Below, piece by piece: positions 1 through 8,419 of a stretch of 29,899 nt of DNA; within the stretch, counting starts at the first letter, position 1, and each line of letters opens with the position of its first letter. Under the pieces are notes generated by a model. It was not told the DNA's origin. It was given only the letters and a program-made list of their open reading frames with translations, and searched no databases. The stretch comes from Brachionus plicatilis (taxonomy: Eukaryota; Rotifera; Eurotatoria; Ploima; Brachionidae). The stretch spans positions 327,806 through 357,704 of the forward strand of contig QEOQ01000544.1 in NCBI GenBank assembly GCA_010279815.1, in the 5' to 3' direction. The translations under genes and the position numbers were made by a program.

Positions 1-253
1 TAAAACACACAAAATCCTAAAAGTGTGTCTAAAAGGAACAGGTGTAAATTAAAAAAAATCTTTTTTGAATATTTGAATTAATGTTTGGTGAATTTTTCGT
101 CTTTTGTTGAAATTTTCCATACAATTTTGATAGAGCATGAAAAAAGTTAGTGAGTTGCATTTATAGACTTGTTGCATTGAAAATGAAAACAAATTAGTTA
201 ATTTACTAGCTAGCTTTGAGGCAATTTATAACTTATTTAAATGATTTTCATAC
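1..253. other. AT-rich sequence without recognisable gene
   Basis: No open frame of useful length, RNA gene or repeat was recognised on either strand before the mariner-like element begins. The left edge may belong to a neighbouring intergenic region or intron. Confidence 0.5.
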
Positions 254-286
254 AGTACCGATTTGACAAGTGGATTTCTGGTAATT

Positions 287-357
287 TTACGTAAATTTAC
301 GTAAACTTACGTAAAATTACTTTGTAATAAAAAGTGAATTTACGTAATTTTACGTAA
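287..357. promoter_or_regulatory. Phased TTACGTAA palindromes in the element end
   Basis: Exact TTACGTAA octamers occur at 287, 297, 307, 340 and 350. The opposite end has TTACGTAA at 1039 and a one-mismatch copy at 1049. Spacing within each run is exactly 10 bp. The octamer is the known consensus site of PAR-type bZIP factors, and subterminal repeats are also common transposase-binding sites. Which of these applies is not decided by the sequence. Confidence 0.5.
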
Positions 358-550
358 AAATCTTTTTAATTCATTCCAAACCATTTCTATCGGGATTAGA
401 TCTGATGAGTAAGCAGGTGCTTTTACCTTGATATTAAAATTTTGCAGAATTAAATTAAAATTTTGCAGAATTCGCAGTATATTTTATTACTTAAAATAAT
501 TTTTTCTTTTCATATCATTTCTAAATTAAAAAGGTATTTAAAGAAAATAT

Positions 551-825
551 GGATCAATTTTACCTGCTAACTCATCAGATCTAATCCCGATAGAAATGGT
601 TTGGAATGAATTTAAAAAATTTATTTGATCCTCAAAATGATGAAGAATTGACTAGTTTAATTTTCGAATTTCAAAAAAATTTTACAATTACAAAATGTAA
701 TAATTACAGAAGTCGATTCAAAAAAGTGAAAAATTCTTAAAATTTAAAAAATTAAATATTTGTTATTTTTTGTTTTATAGGTAATTAATATAGCGTTAGA
801 CAAAAATGGTGGATGGTCGAACTGC
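551..825 (+). pseudogene. Tc1/mariner transposase C-terminal remnant
   Basis: Frame 551-625 reads as the signature around the third catalytic acidic residue of Tc1/mariner transposases: PANSSDLIPIEMVWNEF, where the family has P-x-S-P-D-L-N-P-I-E-N-x-W-x-x-L-K. A +1 shift near 626 restores the frame with DPQNDEELTSLIFEF and then a CNNYRSRFKK tail typical of the family C terminus. The frame then meets GT at 726, an AG at 779-780, and continues VINIALDKNGGWSNC, so a 55-nt intron (726-780) may interrupt the transposase. The N-terminal DNA-binding domain and the first two catalytic aspartates are absent. This is a dead copy, and the assignment rests on motif recognition only. Confidence 0.75.
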
Positions 826-1078
826 TATTTTATTAGAAAAATTAAAAAATTCTCAATTTTCTTTCAAAAGTTACTTTTTTTTACCTAAAACGTAAAAATT
901 AGCAAAAAAAAGTTAAAAAAAGTAACTTTTGGTAAAATATAATCAAATAAATAGAAACTAATTTTTTCAAAATTTATTAGAAAATAGCAAAAATTTCAAT
1001 AAATTGAGCTTTTTTTTGGCATTTTCATTTTTACCAAATTACGTAAAATTACGTAGATCCACTTGTCAAATCGGTACT

Positions 1079-1284
1079 TTAATACTATGGTAATGAATTT
1101 AAAAGTGTAATTTCTTATTATCATTATTTATTTCTTAATAAAAAGAATTTATTTATTTAAATCATCAAATAATTTACTATGAATAAATTTTTAATCTAAA
1201 TTATTTAAAATTGAAATATTATTAATAAAACTTTTTTTAAATTAGCTTTTTATTTAATAAAAAAATCGATAAGCAAATATTAAT
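1079..1284. other. 3' flank of the GPCR gene
   Basis: AT-rich sequence. A minus-strand AATAAA at 1254-1249 lies about 30 nt beyond the GPCR stop codon and could serve as its polyadenylation signal. AATAAA is common by chance in this base composition. Confidence 0.35.
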
Positions 1285-2301
1285 TTAATTGCAACAAAGA
1301 AACTTTCTAAAGAGCTTTTTTCTATTTTGGTGATAATACAGCGATAAAAAAGGCACAATCATTACTGAACAATTTATATAAATTCTCAATAATGGTCTAT
1401 AGTAAAAAAATACAATAAAAAAGTTGGGTATTATGTCTCTTAGGGAAAATATCGAAAGAACGAAGGCTGAAGCAATCACTGAAATACACATAAAAATAAA
1501 CTGATTGGCAAAACGCTGCTGCTTTTTAAAATTTTTAATTTCCTCTTTTTCTTGGTTAGATGAATTTTTGCTATTCACTGTGTCAATTTTTGATGAATCT
1601 AGTTTGTAATTTACATGAACTCTTTTTGAACTAGCTCGAAGTTTAATCATTATTTTAATATAAATACTTACAATTACAATAGATGGCAATAAAATAATTA
1701 AATTGTAATTAAATAAAAAATACATGATGGTTCTTGAGAAGATTGGTGTACTACCGTCCAAACAAAAAACACGTGAAGGTTTCGTCTCAAAAACAAATTT
1801 GAAAAAAATTGGAAACATAATGGAAAGCAGCCATACTACAAAAATTGGGCAAATAAGCATTATTAGTGAATTGTTTAATTTCTGAAAAATGTCAGTGCGA
1901 AAAACAGCAAAGTAACGATAAATAGCGATCAAAAAAATTGAATACATTCTGACATAAGATGAGAATATCCACCATATTTCGCTAAAAGAACACAATATTT
2001 CATTCAAAATTTCATTTTGAGTGTTTGGTCTTTCAAAAAATATGTACATGGTCATTACTAATGTATAAAAGCAATTGACCACAGTTGCATGATTCACATA
2101 TAATTTTGTTCTTTTTTTGAGACTTTTTGACATTAAAAGGACAACAATAAATAATAAATGAACCAAAATAGTGGAATACCGAAAACCGTGATCGATCGTA
2201 AGTAAAACCTGGTACAAGTGACTATGTGACAAATTAAAACTCAAAGCTGAAGCATTCATTTTTAAATTTAAATTATAAAAATTCAGGGTCTTAAATATCA
2301 A
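1285..2301 (-). CDS. Rhodopsin-like (class A) G-protein-coupled receptor, orphan
   Basis: Intronless frame of 338 codons with seven hydrophobic segments at about 42-59, 68-88, 108-132, 145-167, 190-216, 265-290 and 300-322. C104 at the top of TM3 and C180 in the second extracellular loop form the expected disulfide pair. TM3 ends in IYRYFAVF, so the DRY motif is YRY here. TM7 reads MIVPFLSLYY in place of NPxxY and is followed by a basic helix 8 ending in CC, a likely palmitoylation site. The third intracellular loop (217-264) is long, lysine-rich and serine-rich. Met15 at 2259 gives a more usual N terminus with glycosylation sites NAS and NLS and may be the true start. It begins 50 bp (92 bp from Met15) after the BCS1 stop on the same strand. 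The ligand cannot be predicted. A peptide receptor is plausible but unproven. Confidence 0.85.
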   Translation of the reverse strand: MIFKTLNFYNLNLKMNASALSFNLSHSHLYQVLLTIDHGFRYSTILVHLLFIVVLLMSKSLKKRTKLYVNHATVVNCFYTLVMTMYIFFERPNTQNEILNEILCSFSEIWWIFSSYVRMYSIFLIAIYRYFAVFRTDIFQKLNNSLIMLICPIFVVWLLSIMFPIFFKFVFETKPSRVFCLDGSTPIFSRTIMYFLFNYNLIILLPSIVIVSIYIKIMIKLRASSKRVHVNYKLDSSKIDTVNSKNSSNQEKEEIKNFKKQQRFANQFIFMCISVIASAFVLSIFSLRDIIPNFFIVFFYYRPLLRIYINCSVMIVPFLSLYYHQNRKKLFRKFLCCN

Positions 2302-2351
2302 ATATTTTAATCAAAAGTCATTTGTTTAATTAAAGTCAATGGAATTCTAAT

Positions 2352-5300
2352 TTATTTATTAAAATAGGATACACAGTTCTCTAAAGCCAAATAGGGTTCA
2401 TTTTTAAAAAGCATCAAGAAACCTTGAATTTGAGCGGAGCTCATATTTTTGTTCAGATTAGATAATTTTTCTGAAAATTTCGAGGCCAATTCTGAATCAG
2501 TTTGAGGATAAAAATTCATGAACATTCTATAAATTTGAGATTTTGTTGCATAACCAATAAATTGTTTGACATCAACACGGCCTGGTCTAATTAGTGCCGG
2601 ATCCAGTCGTTCTACATAATTTGTAGTCATCATTACGATGCGTCCTTCTGAAGATGCTACACCATCTAACGCATTTAATAATCCTGACAAAGTTAATGGA
2701 CTGTATCCTTGGAAAGCAGTAGGATCTAAAAAAATTAAATAGAAAATAACTTAAATAAAAATTAAATTTTTTTTTACTATTTTTCACAATGTCTCTACTT
2801 CCAAATGCTGCATCAATGTCTCTAAAAATAGAAATAAATGAAAATTAAAAAAAATCAAACTAAAAATTTTTGAATTTTAAACATATTTGGTTTACAAAAA
2901 AACTCCGAAAAACTTGACTTTTCAAAGAGCATTTGAGCTTTGGAAAATTTCTTTATATTTTAATCTAAAGTTATTTAAAATAAATACATAAAAAAGCTCT
3001 TTATGGGAAAAAAATAAGAGCAATAAAAAAAGCTGTCTTCAAATATTAGGCTTATTGACATGGTTGTCATTACAATTTGATTTATTTTTTAAATTAATAT
3101 CAAGTTGAATAAATCAAAATAATACTATTAAGAAAAGGTAACAAAAATTGTATAATTCAAGGCTAGTCCTTAAGTAAGACAAAAAAGTCTGATAAAGTCT
3201 CGCAAGTCATGAATTGTACTGTACCTTTATCTTTTCATTTTAAGTTTTTTTAAAGTTCTACATAAATTTTTCGCCGTTCTGATCTGCTCAAGTTGCGGCC
3301 ACATGAATTTTTATTCGACCGAAAAGCTAATGTTTCTATCTATATTTTTTGATGTTCAAAAAAATTTGGATCAAAATTAATTTCTAAAAAACTCGAGAAG
3401 CTAAATTTGGTAAAGTACGGTTCTGTTTATATAAATTTATTTACAGTTAAACCTGGTTAATCCGGAATTTCCATTCGGACATGTAATTTTCGGACCACCA
3501 ATTTTTAAAAATCCTTTTTCATGTTATAAAAATGGTTAGTTACTCTGAATCTTTTTTTAATAAAATAGATGACAGCTTGGGGAACTCAGAAGAACTAACT
3601 TGTTCAGAAATCTTCGAATAGACATAAAGACAAAATATTACATACAGGCATAAAGATACAGCTGAAGATGAAGATACTGACCATGAAGAGGAGAACTAGC
3701 CTGTAATAACTTTTCAGAATTTATTTAAATTTTTTGAACACAGAAATTTGCAGATGTCACTTATTTTAATAATTTTAATTCAATTGAAAAGAAATTAGAA
3801 TTTTCAAAAAATGTACAGACTTCATTTTAAAATTTTTTTTGCTTTAAATTTATTTTTGTAATTTTATATACTGATTTGATTCAATTTTAAAATAAAATTC
3901 CTAATCCGGAATAAACACATTTTTTTAATTTCAGTTTACGCGATAAGTCGGAAAAATTAATCCGGTCAAGAATTTTTGGGAACCGATGAGTCCGGATTAA
4001 TCAGGTTAGACTGTAAACTTGAGTAATTATTTGATACTTAAAAAGTGTGACAATTTTTAAAATTTACGTTTTTGATACTTGAAAAATAATTCAAAAAAAT
4101 CTTGCCACAAACTTATGGATTTTTACTCCTAAAACTTATTTTTGTAATTTCACAGAATAACTTCATATACTTTACCTGGCTATAAAATTAAATTTATTTA
4201 AACGGGCGATTTAAGAGCAATTACTCTTTTTAACCAAAAAATTTAACCATTTCAGCTAACATTTTTTTTTGCCCCTCTAAGCTAGAAGATCATTAAGGAT
4301 TAAACAAAATCTCTGTTTAGAGCTTTTTTAGCCAAGAATTTCTAATGGAGTGAAATATTGAAATTCTAGGTTAAAAAGGGTTAATGGGATTTCAACTATT
4401 TTTGCCTAAAAATGAACTGAATTTTGCAGAAATTGGGTAAAATTCTGGGACAATTTTGTGAATCATCGAGATTATTTTGATAAAAATGATAGAAAAAGAA
4501 GTAGTAGTTTTACTTACTCTAATAAAATGACACTATTTAATGGAGCTTTGGCAAATAAAACATTTAATCTATCATCAGTTAAACTTCGATCACTTAAATT
4601 TAAAATAGCAATATCGTGTTCAATAGCAGCAGCTAAAGCAGTAATAAACGAAGTTTTTCCGCACCCAGGCGGACCATATAATAAGTATCCTCTCCGGTAA
4701 GGTATTCCTCTATCATAATACCACTTAGAACTATTAAGAAACTCTTTTATATCATTTTTAATATTTTCAGCGATTCCATTGTCCAAAACTACTGATTTAA
4801 AAGGTCTTTTATCTTTGGGCCATCCAAAAAGACCCCAGTCTCCACCAAGTCCAGCATGATAAATTAAGGTTTTTCCCGATTGTTCACTCAAAGCACTTTG
4901 TCTAGCTTGTAAAAGCATATCTTGGAACACATTTGTCTTGGTTCCTAAAGCTGTCAGCTTTAGAGTCTCGACAGGTGAGCCTGTATTGCGATCAACCATT
5001 GACTCTCTGGTTCTTTCTGCTCGAATCCAATCATTTTTATACTTAAAAAAGTGTACACCTATACTAGGTGCAAACGAAAACGAGGTAGATACTCGCTGAT
5101 TTTTGTCATTTTTTTGGAAAAAAGTTTCCACACTAATGTGACGAGCTTTTTGTTTTAGGTGAGAATTGATCCATTTTAATATCCACTCATAGCTTTTGTC
5201 TCTACTAACCACTTCTAAGGACACAGTGAAACGCTTTTGGCATAAAGTGTAGCCTAATGATGTGCCTCGTTTTAAAATTGAGAGACCAGCACCTATACCA

Positions 5301-5407
5301 ACTAGGCCGAAGCCAGCACTAAAATATGGATTTTCTTTGAGAGAATCAAAAAATGAGCTTTTTTCAGCTAAATCAATTGGGCTTATTGTTGAACTATCTA
5401 GGGTCAT
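2352..5407 (-). CDS. BCS1L: Mitochondrial chaperone BCS1 (AAA ATPase)
   Basis: BCS1 sits in the mitochondrial inner membrane and translocates the folded Rieske Fe-S protein to complete complex III. Three exons join in frame to 435 aa (human 419): 5407-4518, 2821-2778 and 2725-2352. Donors are GTAAGTA at 4517 and GTAAAA at 2777. Acceptors are TTTTTAG before 2821 and TTTTTTAG before 2725. Introns are 1696 and 52 nt. The protein has one membrane segment near 29-45, the BCS1-specific region to about 235, Walker A GPPGCGKT at 245-252, Walker B VILLEDID split by the first intron (E297, D298), sensor MTTN at 344-347 and arginine fingers in LIRPGRVD (R359, R362). All catalytic residues are present. 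Just upstream of the ATG is TTTAG-CT, a possible 3' splice site. The AATAAA hexamer overlaps the last codons (AAT AAA TAA). Confidence 0.96.
2822..4517 (-). other. First intron of BCS1, 1696 nt
   Basis: This long intron separates Walker A and most of Walker B from the rest of the ATPase domain. It holds a Tigger/pogo-like element at 3444-4013. Outside that element I see only AT-rich sequence with no further exon-like frame. The next intron of the same gene is only 52 nt. Confidence 0.85.
3444..4013 (+). mobile_element. Decayed Tigger/pogo-like DNA transposon in BCS1 intron
   Basis: Terminal inverted repeats of 23 bp at 3444-3466 and 3991-4013 agree at 20 of 23 positions. They start CAGT and contain TTAATCCGGA, a pattern seen in Tigger/jerky-type Tc1-mariner relatives. 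TA dinucleotides at 3442-3443 and 4014-4015 fit the target duplication. The plus strand around 3570-3790 retains a degenerate frame with an acidic stretch (EDEDTDHEEEN) preceded by SEELTCSEIF. This resembles the C-terminal end of Tigger/jerky transposases. At 570 bp with internal stops it is non-autonomous. It lies antisense to BCS1. Confidence 0.75.
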
Positions 5408-5642
5408 AGCTAAACATTATTAGTTTTTTTTTTCAGTTCCTAATTATTCATGCTCAAAGTCGGCTAAAACTTTTGACAAAAAAATAGAAAAAATTTATTT
5501 TAAAAATTTATTTTTACAATAAAAATAAAGCATCCGCTTTCATTTTTATTTAAGATAGTTTTTGATGCTGATTTCTGTATTTCTAAATACATAATAAGAA
5601 ATTTAAACCATTTCAAGTCCTTCCAGCTAATGTTTCAAAAAT
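5408..5642 (-). other. Short ISCU-BCS1 intergenic spacer
   Basis: 235 bp between two same-strand genes. It contains a minus-strand AATAAA at 5550-5545 (about 93 nt beyond the ISCU stop) and a pyrimidine-rich stretch and TTTAG close to the BCS1 ATG. It leaves little room for an independent promoter. Confidence 0.5.
5545..5550 (-). terminator. Candidate polyadenylation signal of ISCU
   Basis: Minus-strand AATAAA about 93 nt downstream of the ISCU stop codon. It is the only such hexamer I noted in the spacer, but it is weak evidence in AT-rich DNA. Confidence 0.35.
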
Positions 5643-6163
5643 CTATTGGGCAGTTTTTCTTTTGATTTTATAATCGTTGATAGCCGCTTTGATAGCATCT
5701 TCGGCCAACATAGAACAATGAAGTTTGACTGGTGGTAGACATAGTTCTTTAGCAATATCTGTATTCTTTATTTTCATTGCATCTTCAGTCTAGAATTAAA
5801 AAAAATTTATTAATTTTTTATTAATATTGAATGGCATCTTACTGATTTTCCTTTAATCCATTCAGTGGCCAAAGAGCTAGAGGCGATGGCTGAACCACAG
5901 CCGAATGTCTTAAATTTAGCATCGATTATTTTGCCACTGTCATCAACTTTTATTTGGAGTTTCATTACATCACCACACGCCGGGGCTCCTACAAGTCCAG
6001 TGCCAATATCAGTGTCTTTTTTGTTGAATGAGCCGACATTTCGCGGATTTTCGTAATGGTCAATTACTTTTTCATGATAAGAACATGCTGGGATGCGCAA
6101 GTTTTCCAGTGCTAGTCCTTGGACTAATTTTGAAGTTTTAAGGATGCTTCTGCTCAGTGACAT
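5643..6163 (-). CDS. ISCU: Iron-sulfur cluster assembly scaffold ISCU (mitochondrial)
   Basis: ISCU is the scaffold on which NFS1, frataxin and ferredoxin build [2Fe-2S] clusters in the mitochondrial matrix. Two exons, 6163-5843 and 5789-5643, join in phase 0 across a 53-nt intron (donor GTAAGA, acceptor TTCTAG) to give 155 aa. The first 30 residues are rich in S, L, K and R with no acid before E20, as expected of a mitochondrial presequence. The core reads YHEKVIDHYENPRNVGS. Cluster ligands are C63 (GAPACGDV), C89 (FGCGSA) and C132 (KLHCSM). The LPPVK motif at 125-129 is the docking site for the HSCB/mortalin chaperones. The Met after the last Cys is kept, unlike bacterial or frataxin-bypass forms that carry Ile. 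The gene is followed 235 bp later by BCS1 on the same strand. Confidence 0.97.
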
Positions 6164-8419
6164 TATTTAAATTTGATAATTCGAAAAAATTTAATCTTAA
6201 AATGAAAATAATTTGTTGGATTGTTATAGTTAATTTATAGACTCTTTATAGTTAAGTTTATTGCATTAACAATTGATATTACAAAATAAAATGCTTTTAA
6301 TTGCAAAATAAAGTTATTTTTCGGAAAGATTTTTTTCTAGAACAAATAATAATTTTATTTTAAAAAAATTTTTAGACTAAGCATAATTTTTCTCTAGGAT
6401 TTTATGAAATATTGCAATTCATTTGAAATGAATGATTTTGAACAATACAATTATTATTTATTTGAATAAAGTAAATTATTAACAGGATTTGAATAAGCAT
6501 TTATGAGATCAATAATTATCTAAGATTTTTTGTTTAAATTATTAGAAAAATTGCGTAATTAAATATTAAATCTTAGCATGTTCAAATGTTTAATAATAGC
6601 AACGAATTTTATAATTTCAGAAATAAAAAAGAAAACAAACTTTCCATTTGAAATACCGAATAGAATTTATTTCAACACTTTGTTGAATTTATTTCAACAC
6701 AACAAATGTTGTTTAACTAGATAATTGGAGATGATCTGAATGACGAAAAAATATTTTCTAGGTAATTTTAGATAATTGTTCAGTAAAACATAAAAAATTA
6801 CAGTTATAAAAATCAATTTTTGAACGGTAAAATTTACTAATTATTTTTAAGCTAAGTAAATAAGAATTTAAAAATTTAATTTAAGTAGAAATGAGAATTA
6901 GTTTACTAAGAGTGCATTCAAAGTTTTTTAAAACGTCAAGGACCGGGATTAAATGATCATAATTTAATCTCTCAAAAATAAAATTTTATTGTTTTTTAGT
7001 TCTTATTTTTTAAAAAAGGACGGCATTGTGAAATTTGGTAAGAAAACAAAAACAAAATATTTAAAGTTCTAAAGCTTAAGTTTTAAGGACCAAAACATGT
7101 TCTGTAAATTGTAGCAACTGATACATCCTTCTTACCACCAATAAACTTGTTCTGCAAAACTCAGAAAATTGTAAATTTGGGATTTTATATTATATTAAAA
7201 ATTCAACTCAACTTTAAGTGGTAGCACAAAGGATGTATCAGTTGCTACAATTTACATAACATGTTTTGGTCTTTTAGAACTTGAGCTTTAACACTTTTAA
7301 TATTTTATTTTTTAATTTTTGTACCAAAATTCATAATGCCAAAAGGACCTTATGTTATATTTGGAATATTCCGAAAGATTTTTGTTAATTTTGCTGTTCG
7401 TATAATTTTACTAATTTACAAAACTAATTTTACTTAAAAATTTATAATTTAGTAGAAGTTGCAAATTTTAAATTCAAATATATTGCATTTTTCAAATATT
7501 TTAAAAACTCAAACATAATTATTTACGAAATCTGAATTTAGAATTATTACGAAATCTGCGAAATCGTCCGAACTCTTTTAAACAATAGAAGTATTATTAA
7601 AAATATTAGTGAAATAAAAATCTGAATTTATGGTATCTTATTCTTGGTTTCCTCAAAAAGCGTGCTTACAGTTTTTTGATTTTTTAAAATATTTCTTTAT
7701 TTGAAAAAAATTCAAAAATATGTTTTTTGTTTAAAAATAAAATCTTAGTTAATGTTAAAAAGTATTATTATAAGAAACTTAAATAACCTGTGTTGATTTA
7801 AAAAATAAAAAGCTTTAACTTACAAAAAATTTTTATAAATTTAATTCTGATTTAATTTTAAAACTTTGTTTGATTTTTTCTCAAATTTTTTCAATTATGA
7901 AATAAGAGGTAATTTTTTTGTCATTTATTTTCAATTGACTCGATTTAAGTTTAAAAATTAGTTTTTTTATAAAAATTTTCGCATTAGCTCTTATTTTATT
8001 TCACTTGTATGGATATTTAAAAAATCTAATAGAATCTAAAAAGAATTGATAAAATTTAATTTAATTTAATAGAATAAATTATTCAAAATTAAAAATAAAA
8101 TCAAAACTAATAGAATCTTTTTGTTTTATCTAAAATCAATTAAAAACAAATAAATACTGTTCACTATTCGTTTTCTTAAATATCTTATTTGATCAACACA
8201 TTTAATAAATTAGTTTACTTAAAAGAATCATAAAATTAAAATGTTATAAAAATACCATGCAAAATATGGGACATACAATTCAATAATTTCAAATTATAAA
8301 TGTTGTTACCATGACAATTGAGTCTATCTCACTGAAAAAAATTCAACTGTCTTTGCTATTACTAATGAAAAAATTTTTTTAAAAAAGTAAAGAATTTCAT
8401 TTGAAATCAACACCCCAAG
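6164..8419. other. Divergent ISCU / DZIP1 intergenic region
   Basis: 2256 bp between the starts of ISCU (minus) and DZIP1 (plus). It contains a foldback MITE at 7022-7340 and a small direct repeat of a 16-mer (GAATTTATTTCAACAC at 6663 and 6685). The rest is AT-rich with no coding or RNA signal that I can support. Promoters of both genes must lie here, but no TATA-type element stands out. Confidence 0.6.
7022..7340 (+). mobile_element. Foldback MITE, copy 1 (8-bp TSD)
   Basis: 319-bp element whose ends are long inverted repeats starting GGCATT. It is flanked by an exact 8-bp direct repeat, AAAAGGAC, at 7014-7021 and 7341-7348. It is non-coding. A second copy of the same family lies in opposite orientation at 9689-10005. 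An 8-bp duplication with a GGC terminus suggests hAT-like or Merlin-like mobilisation, which the sequence alone cannot decide. Confidence 0.85.

Larger units (their letters stand above)
253..1079. mobile_element. Decayed Tc1/mariner-type element, foldback structure
   Basis: A perfect 22-bp terminal inverted repeat occupies 254-275 and 1057-1078 and begins AGTACCGATTTGAC. It is flanked by TA at 251-252 and 1080-1081, the target duplication used by Tc1/mariner elements. A second inverted repeat of about 55 bp lies inside (about 367-421 against 561-615), and its right copy encodes a mariner-type transposase motif. The left half therefore looks like a shortened inverted copy of the right half, a snap-back derivative. 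Subterminal TTACGTAA sites lie in both ends. It is immobile by itself, because the only transposase sequence is a C-terminal fragment with a frameshift. Confidence 0.8.
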
